A stretch of DNA of 64,000 nt from Ananas comosus (taxonomy: Eukaryota; Streptophyta; Magnoliopsida; Poales; Bromeliaceae). Positions 1 to 10,731 of the stretch are shown here, one piece after another. Below the pieces are notes generated by a model. That model searched no databases. It was not told the DNA's origin and was given only the letters and a program-made list of their open reading frames with translations. A program made the translations under genes and the position numbers. The stretch spans positions 1-64,000 of the forward strand of contig NW_017893362.1 of assembly GCF_001540865.1 (NCBI RefSeq), read 5' to 3'. Numbering within the stretch: the stretch's first letter is position 1; every line of letters starts with the position of its first letter.

Positions 1-542
1 TTAAAGGCCATTTTGCAGCTAGCCCCCTCAACTTTTCATCTTCTGATTCAGCCCTCTCTGGGCATTTTCGCAGCGAGGGACCGGTCCCAGTTCGGAAAGA
101 CCGGTCCCCGAAGGCTGCCATTTCGAGCAGAGGGGATTTCGCGTTCGGAAACCGGTTCTTGCTTGAGAGACCGGTCCCCGGGAGACCGGTCCTTGTCCGA
201 GAGACCGGTTCCCGAGAGCTGCATTCTCGGGACTTAGCCAAATTTGGCTAAGTCTCGCGAGGCCAACGTTCGGGAACCGGTCCCTGCCCACCAGGGACCG
301 GTCTCATCAGAGACCTCCGCAATCCAGCCTGATGGAACCGGTCCCTCCCTGCCAGGGACCGGTCCCCGAGAGCATTTCTGCTCCAGTGCAAGTTTTGCAC
401 TTGGTGCTCTCGCGGACCCTTCCTTAATGCACTTTATGCATTATAAACACCTTCGGACTTTCCGAAGCCTACGCACTCGACAACTAGTCGATTCTGGTCG
501 GAGCCTAATCCTCGAGTTTCGAGAATTCGCTTCCTTATATCA
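1..542 (-). repeat. Ty3/gypsy LTR fragment, U3 part (GGGACCGGTCCC type)
   Basis: This stretch is almost identical to 5465-6004, the U3 end of the complete LTR at 3569-6004. Read on the minus strand it starts near 542 and runs out of the window at 1. It carries at least nine ACCGGT cores, with a perfect palindrome GGGACCGGTCCC at 77-88. The cores come in pairs, for example 80/100, 151/170, 185/204, 276/297 and 337/358. The terminal bases at 538-543 (ctta followed by ta) differ from the expected ttaca, so the end is damaged or rearranged. No host gene is visible here. Confidence 0.8.
77..363. promoter_or_regulatory. Array of paired ACCGGT palindromes (GGGACCGGTCCC class)
   Basis: Core ACCGGT hexamers begin at 80, 100, 151, 170, 185, 204, 276, 297, 337 and 358. 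They form pairs 19-21 bp apart, about two helical turns. Several pairs are also inverted repeats: the pair at 276/297 has 11-bp arms around a 5-base centre. The array lies in the U3 (promoter) part of the LTR. A factor-binding role is inference. Confidence 0.6.
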
Positions 543-1768
543 TAGAAATAGATAAACAACTAACAGCCATTATATTTCCAAAGCAAGCTATTTACTCGTT
601 CATTTAACTCACTCTACTTGTCCATGTAATCTCATGGCTTACCGACGGCTCGCCTACCTGCTCACAAGCATCTCGACACGTGAGGGAAATAAACTCCACT
701 ACGGACCTCGAACCTGTTCTGGCGGGCCATAATAGCAATCATGGTGTAATAACATCCGGAGCGGCATACTGTGTGGTGCTTCCATCTAAATATTTAGAAA
801 CAGACAGTGACATGATCAAATCCTCGTCTCGAGAATACCCTATCCTCTAGGTTACAACCATATGTATCAATAGGTCGCATACACTACGACTCATGCGGTA
901 TCATTGTTCTTTTGCTTACTATCACAGAAGCCATCGTTTATTTTTTACTATTGAATAGATGCAATCGTTCATCATTTTCTCATACATTATATGATTCACA
1001 AACGACCAATCCACCAAACCTCTATACAGTATCAATACATGCTAGATTATCATCAAGGAAGCTAAGGAAATGGCAATGACATAATAATCCTATAATAGCA
1101 ATAATACAATGCAGGGATCAAAATATACTAAGACTAAAGGGACACTCGATTGGCTCCGGTATGGACATACTCCACCTTTTGGCGATGTCCTACGAGTAGT
1201 AGACTGAAGCTCTGGACTTGCGGTTCTTGCACACCGCTCAAACTCCTCGTATCAAAGCGAGTCTTTCGAGTATTCTCGATTTGGTCGTTCTGTCCGCCCC
1301 GTCGCGTGAGAAACCTGACTTCGGTGACCAAACTGTTCCGGACTGTAGCAGTTAGGTTGCGCCTATTGATAGATCAAAACCCTACTGATTTCAAAAATCC
1401 CCTTCGTGCCTAGAATGCGACGATAGGAAATCTCGCATGGTGCGAGCTCGAATTTGGCTCGACGGATTCTTTATTCCGCAATAGTTCCATTGACTAGAAA
1501 CCAATTCACTGTTCATAAAAACCACAAACCCTAGAAACACCATAAAGGGTTTAGAAGTCTGTACTCTCTAAAACTCCTTCAAGCTTGGGGAAAGGAGCAA
1601 AGGATGTCGTCTTCTTCTTCTCTTAGTCTTCTGCACTTCTCTTTCTTCTCTCTCATGTCTTCTCTTTTTCTTTCTTTCCCAAGTAGAGATGGGAAATATG
1701 AGAGAGAGAGAGAGAGAGAGAAGCAATAGGATGAGATAGGGGTCCTCAAGTCCTATAAGAGCCATTTT
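543..1768 (-). repeat. Ty3/gypsy LTR fragment, middle part
   Basis: This segment aligns with about 4205-5465 of the neighbouring LTR, in the same order but clearly more diverged. Shared landmarks are the block near 630-760, the block near 1150-1330, and the CTTCTT-rich then (GA)n tract at 1610-1720. It is fused at about 1765 directly to the protease region of the gag element, sharing the octamer ccattttg with the LTR at the junction. Most of pol is therefore missing. No gene is seen in it. Confidence 0.7.
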
Positions 1769-1928
1769 GACAGCATCTACTAATAAATGAATGCGTGGCA
1801 CCCGTATCGAACATAGCTCTGGAGCGAACTCCATTGATTAGAACCATACCTGCCACAACATCAGGCTCCTCTAGGGCAGGCTCCTCGGCTTGGGCCTGAG
1901 CGGCGAATACCCGTCCGCTCGGCGCTGA
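1769..1928 (-). pseudogene. Ty3/gypsy aspartic protease, N-terminal remnant
   Basis: Reading on the minus strand past the gag stop, the same frame stays open. It encodes a spacer ending in the protease active-site sequence F-D-T-G-A-T-H-S-F-I-S, with the D-T-G-A codons at 1797-1808. The frame is lost at about 1770 where LTR sequence takes over, so the rest of protease and all of reverse transcriptase, RNase H and integrase are absent. The element at 1769-3561 cannot make its own replication enzymes. Protease identity is secure from the active site; the break is seen directly. Confidence 0.8.
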
Positions 1929-3203
1929 TCAGGTCACCTCCGGCTGATGCGGCGCCAATGCGCGTCCTGCTGACACGGGGGCATAGGGGGTCTCTCCCTG
2001 ATAAGGCGGGGGCGCTGGAGCCGATGCGACTGACGGAGTAGACGAGGCCCTTGCCGGACAGTCATGGCTGATATGTCCCTCTTGTCCACAGTTAAAGCAC
2101 CCTCCTTGTCGTTGTCTACACTGCGGTGCCCGATGGCCTCGATCTCCACAGATAAGGCAACGCTGCGGCCCACGGCCCCACGACTGCGACCGCGGATGCT
2201 TCGGGGGCCTCCTCGAACTCGACTGTCCACCCGAACCGCCGCCCGATCGCTTCCTCCCCTTGTCTTGGGATCCGGCCAACAACTCGCGTTCCTCCCGCAC
2301 GTGGGCATCTCCATGCTCCGCCCACAGCGCCTTGTTGAAGACCTCAGCGAAAGTCGTGAGCTGGAATAACTGCATCGCTCTATATATCCATGGCCGAAGT
2401 CCTCGCAAGAACCACTCGGCTCGATACGCATCATCCTTGACCACGTCCGGGACGCAGTCTACAATGTGGGAGAACTCCTGTTCGTAGTCCGCCACCGAGC
2501 GATCTCCCTGCCTCAACTTGCGAAACATTTCCTTCAATTTCCGCTTCTCGGTGTCGGGGAAGTAATTTCCGAACATCTCCTTCTTAAACTCCTCCCAGAG
2601 CATTGGCGGAAGATCAGAGGGTCGATCCCGCTTCAACCGCTTCCACCACACCTTCGCCGCCTTGTCGAGGCAATGGGTGGCGAAAGGCACCTTATCTTTC
2701 TCCGAGGTATATAGGTCCTCGAAGAGAGTCTCCATAGAGTCTACCCAAGACTCCACCACCGACGGCTCCACCTTCCCCCCTTCAAACGTTGGTGGCTTAA
2801 ACTTCATAAACCTCATTAGAGCCGTCAGTGCACGTTCCCGCTCCACTTCGTCGACCGTCGTATTGAGTGTCGCCGAACCCGATGCTGTCGGAGGCGCACT
2901 TGTCGGCGGGGGAACCGCCGCCATCGGAACCGCCGCTATGCCCTCACCCTCGGCCGCTACCGGCGTGCGTGCCGAAGGTGCGGGCGGATCGCGATCTCCT
3001 GCCGCCGTCGCGGCCGCCGCCGCTGCCGCTTGCCGTTCCACAACCTCCTGGAGCTGCTCGAACCGAGCCTCCTGGCGCTGCATCGCGCCCAACATTGCAG
3101 CGACCTGCTCCCGCAGCTCCTGCACCTCCTCCGATCTCGGCTGCTCGGGCTCCGCAGAAGGCGGTACCGGAGCAGACCTACGCGCATAACGCCTTGGGGA
3201 CAT
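1929..3203 (-). CDS. gag: Ty3/gypsy retrotransposon Gag (424 aa, ends at in-frame TGA before protease)
   Basis: This frame encodes the capsid-nucleocapsid polyprotein of an LTR retrotransposon. I chose the ATG at 3203 (M-S-P-R-R-Y-A-R-R) because the second gag at 7018 and other family members start with the same M-x-x-x-R-Y-x-R-R pattern. The 34 codons upstream look like untranslated leader. Order: a basic N-terminus, a short coiled-coil-like stretch rich in E/Q/A, a Pro/Ala linker, a Retrotrans_gag domain (around V-E-S-W to L-R-G-L-R-P), and two perfect CX2CX4HX4C zinc knuckles at about 2058-2159. The frame ends in TGA at 1929-1931, but the next codons continue in frame into protease. TGA could be a mutation in a gag-pol fusion or a readthrough site. 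A primer-binding site and LTR lie upstream in the expected order. Confidence 0.85.
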   Translation of the reverse strand: MSPRRYARRSAPVPPSAEPEQPRSEEVQELREQVAAMLGAMQRQEARFEQLQEVVERQAAAAAAATAAGDRDPPAPSARTPVAAEGEGIAAVPMAAVPPPTSAPPTASGSATLNTTVDEVERERALTALMRFMKFKPPTFEGGKVEPSVVESWVDSMETLFEDLYTSEKDKVPFATHCLDKAAKVWWKRLKRDRPSDLPPMLWEEFKKEMFGNYFPDTEKRKLKEMFRKLRQGDRSVADYEQEFSHIVDCVPDVVKDDAYRAEWFLRGLRPWIYRAMQLFQLTTFAEVFNKALWAEHGDAHVREERELLAGSQDKGRKRSGGGSGGQSSSRRPPKHPRSQSWGRGPQRCLICGDRGHRAPQCRQRQGGCFNCGQEGHISHDCPARASSTPSVASAPAPPPYQGETPYAPVSAGRALAPHQPEVT

Positions 3204-3549
3204 TTGCTCCTGAAAAGCAACAACTCGGTTAGTTATCTCAATCCGATAACTTCGCAACGTTCGCGAAATTAAACGACTCGACAACGAAATCGGGCGGAAG
3301 CTCACAAGTGCTCCAGTTCTGGACTCTTAGCGTCGCGTCGTCGGCCGCCGACACAACCACTACAAGCCAAGAACTAGTGTCACTTGGATCCGTCTCTATT
3401 CACAGCTAGAGACACAACATCAACTTGACCCAATCAATCAACTCCCGCCACCGCCATGGGTTCACGTTCACTCACGTCCCTATAACCTTAGGGTTTACCA
3501 ACCTAGGGTCTCCTAGGTCATCCTAGACTCTCTCTTTACTTGCTCTGGT
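3204..3549 (-). other. 5' untranslated leader of the gag element
   Basis: This stretch lies between the primer-binding site and the gag start on the minus strand. It shows no coding potential of its own. The equivalent leader at 7019-7367 is recognisably similar, including the stretch near 3480-3540 that is matched near 7300-7360. Confidence 0.65.
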
Positions 3550-3561
3550 GCTCTGATACCA
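3550..3561 (-). other. Primer-binding site for initiator tRNA-Met
   Basis: The minus strand reads TGGTATCAGAGC, the classic plant initiator tRNA-Met primer-binding site for minus-strand DNA synthesis. It lies seven bases inside the LTR end at 3569, as expected. Confidence 0.9.
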
Positions 3562-3568
3562 CTTTATC

Positions 3569-6004
3569 TGTCACGCCCCGAGACCGCTACCAATTTGGTC
3601 CGGCCCGGGCGCGTCGAACAGACGCCGAACGGACAGGACCTCCCCTGTCCGCCCAAGGCTAACCAACAGATCGTGCATAAGAATTTACCCAGGAATCAAT
3701 TCATAAATACACGATCAAGAAGCACCACTAGTGCTATAAACAAGAGCAAGATACAAGTATAGAAACATATACAAGTACATAAGAGAGAAGAGACTATCTA
3801 TTACATTCATTTGATTTACTACATTTAGATACATCTTTTACATTCTTCCAAAATATAAATACAAGCAATCAACCCTCACCCTATACAACATCTACTCTCA
3901 AATACAAAAGGGGTGACGGCTAATGCAAGAAGAGGAGGTAGCTAATGCGACTAGAACGCCGGGCCCTTACCGCGATCCTCACGCTCACCGGGGATACCCG
4001 AACTGGAACCTGTGGTAAAATGGGGGTGAGAACTAACTTCCTTAGTTCCCAGTGGGTTCGGCCGCCGACTCCGCCGATCTCCCCACTAGGTCCAAGCGGG
4101 CACAAGTAGATATACCAATAGATGGATAGACAGATAGATATATAGATAAGGAGCTGTAAATGACGGAAATGAAGCTATTCTACTATGCCCAATCATAAAT
4201 GTATGAATGCATGTCCAATGAATTGGTAAGCAACTAACCTGTCATCATGTCCAAAGGTGAAGCTATTCACTCGTTCAATAACATCATTTACTTGTTCATT
4301 AATCTCATGGCTTACCCGAAGGCTCGCCTACAGCTCACTAGCCATCTCGACGCGTAGGGAGAATCAACTCACACTACGGACCCGAGACCGTCTGGCGGGG
4401 CCATATAGGCAATCCCTGGCGTGACCAACATCCGGAGCGCACTACTTGTGTGGGGCTTCCATCACAAGATTTAACAGACCGTGAGCATGATCCAATCCTC
4501 TAAGCTCGAGGATACCCTGTCCTCTAGAGTCACAGTCATCATATAGTCCATAGGTGTCACATACCCTATTAACTAGATTGTCCGTTTGTTCGCTATCGAC
4601 TAGATGCCACTCGTTCATGGTTTACTATTGACTAGATGCCACTCATTCATAGTTCATCATTTCCTTTACATTATAGGATTCACAATCTAGACCCAATCCT
4701 TATCAATCCAATATATCAAATATCCAATGTACGCTACGATATCATCAAGGATGGCATAAGGAAAGGCAATGCATGATAGTCCTATAATGCAATAATACAA
4801 GATGCAGAATCGACATGTACTAAGACATAGAAGGGAGCCCGATTGCTTCGGGATGGACACCACCCACCTCTTGGCGATGCCGCGATAATAGAAAGCTCGA
4901 CGTTGCGGTTCTTGCACGCCGCCTAAACTCCTCGGGGCAAAGCGAGCCCTCGAGTACCCGATTCGGCGATAACTCCGCACCCGCTCGTCGGATCGGCAAA
5001 CCGTCTTCGCCGACGCGTTCAAAGACCTAGCAATTAGGTTAGCGACCCAACAAATTAGATCAAAACCCTAGATTTCCCAAAACCCCAATCCGTGCCCTAA
5101 AATGGCAACGGGAAGGAAATCCACGGTGCGAGCTTCAATTGCGAGCTCGAACCTTCCATTTATCCCTAATAGGTTCCATTTGAACCAATTCTAAACCCTA
5201 AAAACCCAAAACCCTAGAATTACCATTAAAGGGGTGGAAGCTTACCTCTAAGCCAAGCTCCAAGCTTGCCTTAGCTTGAAGGAGGGAGAGAAGAAGACCT
5301 TCTTCTTCTTCTTCTTGAACTTCTCCTTCAACTTCTTCCTCTTTTCCTTCTTTTCTTTCTTCTCCTTCTTCTCTTTCTTTTCTTTTCTTTCCTAGAGAGA
5401 GAAAGGGAAAGAGTGAGAGAGAGAGAGAGAGCAACTGAGGGTGAGAGAGAGATCCCCAAGCCCTATTAAAGGCCATTTTGCAACTAGCCCCCTCAACTTT
5501 TCATCTTTAGAATCAGCCCTCATTGGGCATTTTCGCAGTGAGGGACCGGTCTCCCCGACTTGGGACCGGTCCCCGAAGGCTGCCATTTCGAGCAGAGGGA
5601 TTTTCGCGTTCGGGAACCGGTCCTTGCCTGAGAGACCGGTCCCCGGGAGACCGGTCCTTGTCCGAGAGACCGGTTCCCGAGAGCTGCATTCTCGGGACTT
5701 AGCCAAATTTGGCTAAGTCTCGCCAGGCCAACGTTCGGGAACCGGTCCCTGCCCACCAGGGACCGGTCTCATCAGAGACCTCCGCAACCCAGCCTGATGG
5801 AACCGGTCCCTCCCTGCCAGGGACCGGTCCCCGAGAGCATTTCTGCTCCAGTGCAAGTTTTGCACTTGGTGCTCTTGCGGACCCTTCCTTAATGCACTTT
5901 ATGCATTATAAACACCTTCGGACTTTTCGAAGCCTACGCACTCGACAACTAGTCGATTCTGGTCGGAGCCTAATCCTCGAGTTTCGAGAATTCGCTTCCT
6001 TACA
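3569..6004 (-). repeat. Complete long terminal repeat (5' LTR of the gag element), 2436 bp
   Basis: On the minus strand this LTR begins TGTAAGG at 6004 and ends GGGGCGTGACA at 3569, next to the primer-binding site. U3 (about 5530-5970) holds pairs of ACCGGT palindromes, including a perfect GGGACCGGTCCC at 5820-5831. Next come a short A/T box near 5465, a (GA)n and GAA/CTT-rich tract near 5290-5440, a splice-donor-like AG|GTAAGC at 5245 and an acceptor-like CAG at 4010. It is inserted inside another gag gene: the bases right of it (6005 on) continue gag codons. The left target-site copy is outside the window. Confidence 0.85.
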
Positions 6005-7018
6005 CTTGGCCTGAGAGCGTGGATACTTCGGGGGCCTCCTGGAGCTCGACTGACCATCCGAACCACCGCCCTGCCTCTTCTTGCCTTTGTCCTTGTCGAG
6101 CGCCTCACGGTCCTCACTCTCGCAGGCGTTCCCGTGCTCGACCCATAGCGCGTGATCTAATGCCCCCGCCAAAGTGTGGAACTTGAAGGCATGCACCAGC
6201 TTGAATACTCCGGGCCGAAGCCCTCGAACAAAACAATCCGCCCGGTCATGCTCTGTCGCCGCCACGTCCGGGACGCAGCTCAGGAGATGGGTGAACTCCC
6301 GCTCGTACTCCCGAACCGTGCGGTTGCCTTGCTTAAGCTTGCGAAAATCTTCCCACATCTTTCTCTTGTCACTGTCGGGGAAGTACTCGGCGAACATCAG
6401 TTTGCGAAACTCCGCCCAATTAATCGGGGGAAGCTCCGGGGGTCGGTCCTGCTTGACCCTCCTCCACCAAGTCTTGGCCCGCTTCTCGAAGCAATGCGCG
6501 GCCAAGTTCACCTTGTCCTTCTCCAAGGTGAAGATATCCTCAAATAGAGTCTCCATAGCTGCTAGCCAAGACTCCACCGTAGCCGGATCCACTACCTCTC
6601 CGTCGAAGGTAGGCGGGCGAAACTTCGTGAACCTCGTGAGCGCCACATAGCCACGCTCACGCTCCGCCTCCTCAGCCACTATCGCGGGCGTAGGAGAACT
6701 CGAACTAGCCGGAGGAATATCCACCGGTGGGGGTTGCGCCGCCACCGGAACCGAAACACCACCCACACCCTCGGCCGCATCGGGGGCGCGAACCGAAGGC
6801 GCAGGCGGACCGCGGCCCAGACCCGCTGCCGCAGCCTGCTGCTCCAGCAGCTCCTGAATCCTATCGAATCGTCCAGTGAGCGCTGCAACCTGCGCTCGCA
6901 ACTCCTGCACCTCAGTAGGCCCAGCTGGCACTGGCGCCACCGGAGGCACGGCTGTCTCGGGCACCTCTCGGGGTGGTGCCGAAGCGGTCCTACGCACATA
7001 GCGTCTCTTTGGTGCCAT
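6005..7018 (-). pseudogene. gag: Second Ty3/gypsy Gag, truncated by LTR insertion
   Basis: This gag starts M-A-P-K-R-R-Y-V-R-R at 7018 and runs 338 codons before the LTR at 6004 interrupts it. It has the same layout as the first gag: basic N-terminus, Q/A-rich coiled-coil-like region, Pro/Ala linker, and Retrotrans_gag domain from about F-K/R-P-P-T-F to L-R-G-L-R-P. A Ser/Gly/Gln-rich stretch just before Y-P-R-S-Q marks the approach to the nucleocapsid. The zinc knuckles, protease and all enzymes are lost. The open frame continues into LTR bases down to 5906, but that tail is not native gag. The sequence differs clearly from the gag at 1929-3203, so the two are distinct subfamilies. Confidence 0.85.
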
Positions 7019-7367
7019 AGCTCCTGAAACGCAAACAGATGGTCAATTACTTAACCCAACAACGTCGTCGTAATTGCGAAACATAACGATTAAACAACAT
7101 CAATCAGGCGGTAGCTTGCAAGTGTATTAGTTCTCAACTCTCGGCATCGTGTTGTCGGCCGCCAACACAATCACCTTAAGCCAAAGATTAATACCACTTG
7201 AATCAGCTCTAGTCATAACTAGAGCACAACACCGACTCCAAACCCAATCAATTAGCTTCCGCCGCGTCATAGGTCCACGTCGCACTCACGCACCTATAAC
7301 CTTAGGGTTAACCAACCTAGAGTCTCCTAGGTCGTCCTAGACTCTCTCTTTTGCTTGCTCTTAACTC
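7019..7367 (-). other. 5' untranslated leader of the second gag element
   Basis: Non-coding stretch between the second gag and its primer-binding site, similar in its right half to 3480-3549. No separate gene seen. Confidence 0.6.
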
Positions 7368-7379
7368 GCTCTGATACCA
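7368..7379 (-). other. Primer-binding site for initiator tRNA-Met
   Basis: The minus strand reads TGGTATCAGAGC, a perfect match, six bases inside the LTR end at 7385. Confidence 0.9.
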
Positions 7380-8052
7380 CTAACTGTCACGCCCCCGACC
7401 GCACTACCCGAAAACAGTACCAATTTGGTCCGTTTCGAGGGCGGCGTGCGTGATGCCGAACGGACGGAGTTTCCCCTGTCCGCCCAAGGCTAAGCAACAG
7501 ATTGTGTACAACAAGTCCCCAGCAACCACACATCAAAGATTACAGAATCTTAATATCATGAGAGTCTATATATACAAAAAGACTGGTCTAACCGTCAACA
7601 ATAAACATAACAATCTAAATCATAAAACTATTAAAAAATTCTTACTAAGGTAAGAGGCGTAAGCATGACAATGAATATAACTACTATAGAACATCATCAT
7701 AAGTAATTCATCTCAAAATGGGTAGACCCAATCCCAAGGAACAATAGCAAGTAAGCAAGGCTCACATATCAAATCAATCTCTCAGAGATACCGAGCAAGA
7801 TATCAGCAAAAATCACACCAAAAAATCTCATAACCCCTAGTTACAACAATAGAGAGATATTAGTCTCATAGCCTCCAAAAACGGGATTACATTCGTCTGA
7901 AAGTCTCCACTATCCGACGCAAGGCAAGCAGCTAGCTATCTCTATGGACAGAACGCACCACCTGGGAGCGACCCACCAATCCAGCAATGACAGCACGATG
8001 TAAGCAAGATCATCTCACAGAGCATCGCACAACAACACCTTGAGTAATATCT

Positions 8053-8803
8053 NNNNNNNNNNNNNNNNNNNNNNNNNNNNNNNNNNNNNNNNNNNNNNNN
8101 NNNNNNNNNNNNNNNNNNNNNNNNNNNNNNNNNNNNNNNNNNNNNNNNNNNNNNNNNNNNNNNNNNNNNNNNNNNNNNNNNNNNNNNNNNNNNNNNNNNN
8201 NNNNNNNNNNNNNNNNNNNNNNNNNNNNNNNNNNNNNNNNNNNNNNNNNNNNNNNNNNNNNNNNNNNNNNNNNNNNNNNNNNNNNNNNNNNNNNNNNNNN
8301 NNNNNNNNNNNNNNNNNNNNNNNNNNNNNNNNNNNNNNNNNNNNNNNNNNNNNNNNNNNNNNNNNNNNNNNNNNNNNNNNNNNNNNNNNNNNNNNNNNNN
8401 NNNNNNNNNNNNNNNNNNNNNNNNNNNNNNNNNNNNNNNNNNNNNNNNNNNNNNNNNNNNNNNNNNNNNNNNNNNNNNNNNNNNNNNNNNNNNNNNNNNN
8501 NNNNNNNNNNNNNNNNNNNNNNNNNNNNNNNNNNNNNNNNNNNNNNNNNNNNNNNNNNNNNNNNNNNNNNNNNNNNNNNNNNNNNNNNNNNNNNNNNNNN
8601 NNNNNNNNNNNNNNNNNNNNNNNNNNNNNNNNNNNNNNNNNNNNNNNNNNNNNNNNNNNNNNNNNNNNNNNNNNNNNNNNNNNNNNNNNNNNNNNNNNNN
8701 NNNNNNNNNNNNNNNNNNNNNNNNNNNNNNNNNNNNNNNNNNNNNNNNNNNNNNNNNNNNNNNNNNNNNNNNNNNNNNNNNNNNNNNNNNNNNNNNNNNN
8801 NNN
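8053..8803. other. Assembly gap of 751 N
   Basis: All bases are N. Any open frame drawn across it is meaningless. Confidence 0.99.
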
Positions 8804-10325
8804 GAAAACAACTTGCATCATCATACATTCAACAACAAAACGAGAGCTAACCAGTGCTTACAACCAAATAGACAACGATAAATAAATCATACAAGTATAA
8901 CAAAGAATAAATTAGGCTAATGGCGTCATAATGAGATATCTAAACTCTTTCAAATCATTTAAGTTAAGCCATTTAATAACAACTTGCATTTTTTCCCACA
9001 TGTAAATAAAGTCAATGCATCCAAAACCCTCACCTATATCATCATCTCTCTCAAGCACATACCAATATCATCATGGAAGCAAGGTATACATGTACCCAAT
9101 CTCATAGTGTCTCAACTACACTAATGTGATCATCTCAAGGAAACATCAACAATGTCATTCATCATAGTTTTTCTAACTAGATGCCACTTGTCATAGTTTT
9201 CTAAACTAGATGCCACTCGTCAATTTGACTCATTATCAACACTAGTTTCATCATACTAGTTCTTTAGCAACATAAGCATTAATCATCTCATATAGGGTTA
9301 AATCTCATCATCAAACTCTATCATTTAATCTCATGCATACTAGTTTATAAATCACTCAATCAACCATATCTATAGCTACTAGCATGCAAATTAAGCAACA
9401 TTATAAATCTTTAACCCTGTAAGAACATGCACAATATGCAAAGAGATCATTATTAAACTTAGACATAGAAGGTGGCCCGATGACTTCGGGATGGCACTCC
9501 CCCACCTTGGGTGATGTCGCAAACACTCCGAGACGCGTTCTCGTGCTAGTCTTGTCGCTGCTTAATTTTTGTTGGGTTAGCTTTAACCCTTTAGCGCATC
9601 AAATGGCGATATCTTCGCGCTCACTTGTCGAATCAACGAACCGTCTTCGCCTACGCGTTTATAAGCATAGCAATTAGGTTTCTAACCCCTCAAAAGAGAT
9701 CAAACCCTAATATTTGCAAAATCCACAAAATCATGCCCTAGGTTTAGCAACAATAGAGAAATCATGGTTTCAAGGTCCAAATTTGGGATTGAACCTTCTC
9801 TTAAGCTCCAATGGTTTCCATTTGAACCATTCTTAAGCAACAAAACCCTTTTCAAAACCTAGGTTTAGCAACAATGAGGAAAACCATGGGTGCTAGCCTC
9901 AATATGAGCTAGATCCATCATCTCTAAACTCATTAGGTTCCATTTGAACCAATTAAAGCAACAAAAACCATCCAAAAACCTTAAACCCTAGAAATCTCAC
10001 ATTAGGGTTGAGGCTTACCTCTAGGGTTTGCTCCAAAGCAAGCCCTAAGCCAAGGATGAGGTGAAGAAGAGCTCCAAAACCTTCTTCTCCTTCTTCTCCT
10101 TCCTTTTCTTCCTCTCTTTTTCCTTCTTTTTCCTCTCTTTTTCCTTCTCCTTCTTTTCTCCTTCAACCGGTTAGAGAGAGAGAGAGAGCTAGAGAGAGAG
10201 AGGGGCTGTGAGAGTGAGAGGGGAGAGAGCTGAGAGTGAGAGGGATATAACCTCTATTGTAACAATATGCTAAAAAGCCCTCCTTTTATCAGATTTTGCA
10301 ACTTAACCCGCTGCTGTCGCGCCCT

Positions 10326-10527
10326 TGTACCGGTACACGGGGCCTTGTACCGGTACATGCCCTTAAATCGAGCGCAAACCGAGCCTCGGGTTTATCTGTT
10401 TCGCAGAGCTTGTACCGGTACAAGCCAACCTTGTACCGGTACAGCGCCTGAAGCCTTCAAACCCGAGAGCTGCGCAGCCTGGCTGCGATGGTTGTACCGG
10501 TACAGCCATCACCCTTGTACCGGTACA
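10326..10527. promoter_or_regulatory. Six perfect TGTACCGGTACA palindromes in three pairs
   Basis: Perfect 12-bp palindromes start at 10326, 10346, 10411, 10432, 10493 and 10516. Spacing within pairs is 20, 21 and 23 bp; between pairs it is about 61-65 bp. They lie 80-280 bp upstream of the LTR TATA-like box on the minus strand. Confidence 0.75.
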
Positions 10528-10731
10528 ACAGCTCCAGAATACTATTTTTCGATCTGTTTCGGCTCCGCTTCGCGCCGATCGATGTCCAAACCATTCCAAC
10601 ACCTTTAGAACTCACTTTTGCTCTTTCAAATTTGTTGGAATACCGAATGGAGCTTATCCATATCGTTTAATCGCCTACTTTGGTCCATTTGGCCAAAGTT
10701 AGCCAATATCGTCGGATTTCGATATCTTACA

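Larger units (their letters stand above)
7385..10731 (-). repeat. Long terminal repeat of the second gag element (TGTACCGGTACA type), contains an assembly gap
   Basis: On the minus strand it begins TGTAAGAT at 10731 and ends GGGGGCGTGACA at 7385. U3 (about 10300-10731) has six perfect TGTACCGGTACA palindromes. A TATA-like box (ttatatcc in sense) lies near 10245. A (GA)n and GAA/CTT-rich tract lies at 10080-10210, and a donor-like AG|GTAAGC near 10015. The R-U5 part contains the landmark block at 9465-9670 shared with other LTRs. Apart from N at 8053-8803, the stretch 7460-9460 shows only AT-rich non-coding LTR sequence. It differs from the LTR at 3569-6004 mainly by the palindrome flank (TGT/ACA instead of GGG/CCC). 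Confidence 0.8.

Noticed and set aside
2662..3189. Long plus-strand open frame (175 aa) opposite the gag gene
   Set aside because: It is the antisense shadow of GC-rich gag codons; composition is low-complexity Ala/Ser and no family features are present.
7942..8885. Several open frames of 270-290 aa
   Set aside because: They are almost entirely made of N from the 751-base gap.
10326..10527. Regularly spaced short palindromes resembling a CRISPR array
   Set aside because: The repeats are perfect palindromes within an LTR U3, spacers are irregular (about 8-53 bases) and partly alike, and no cas gene exists in this plant sequence.
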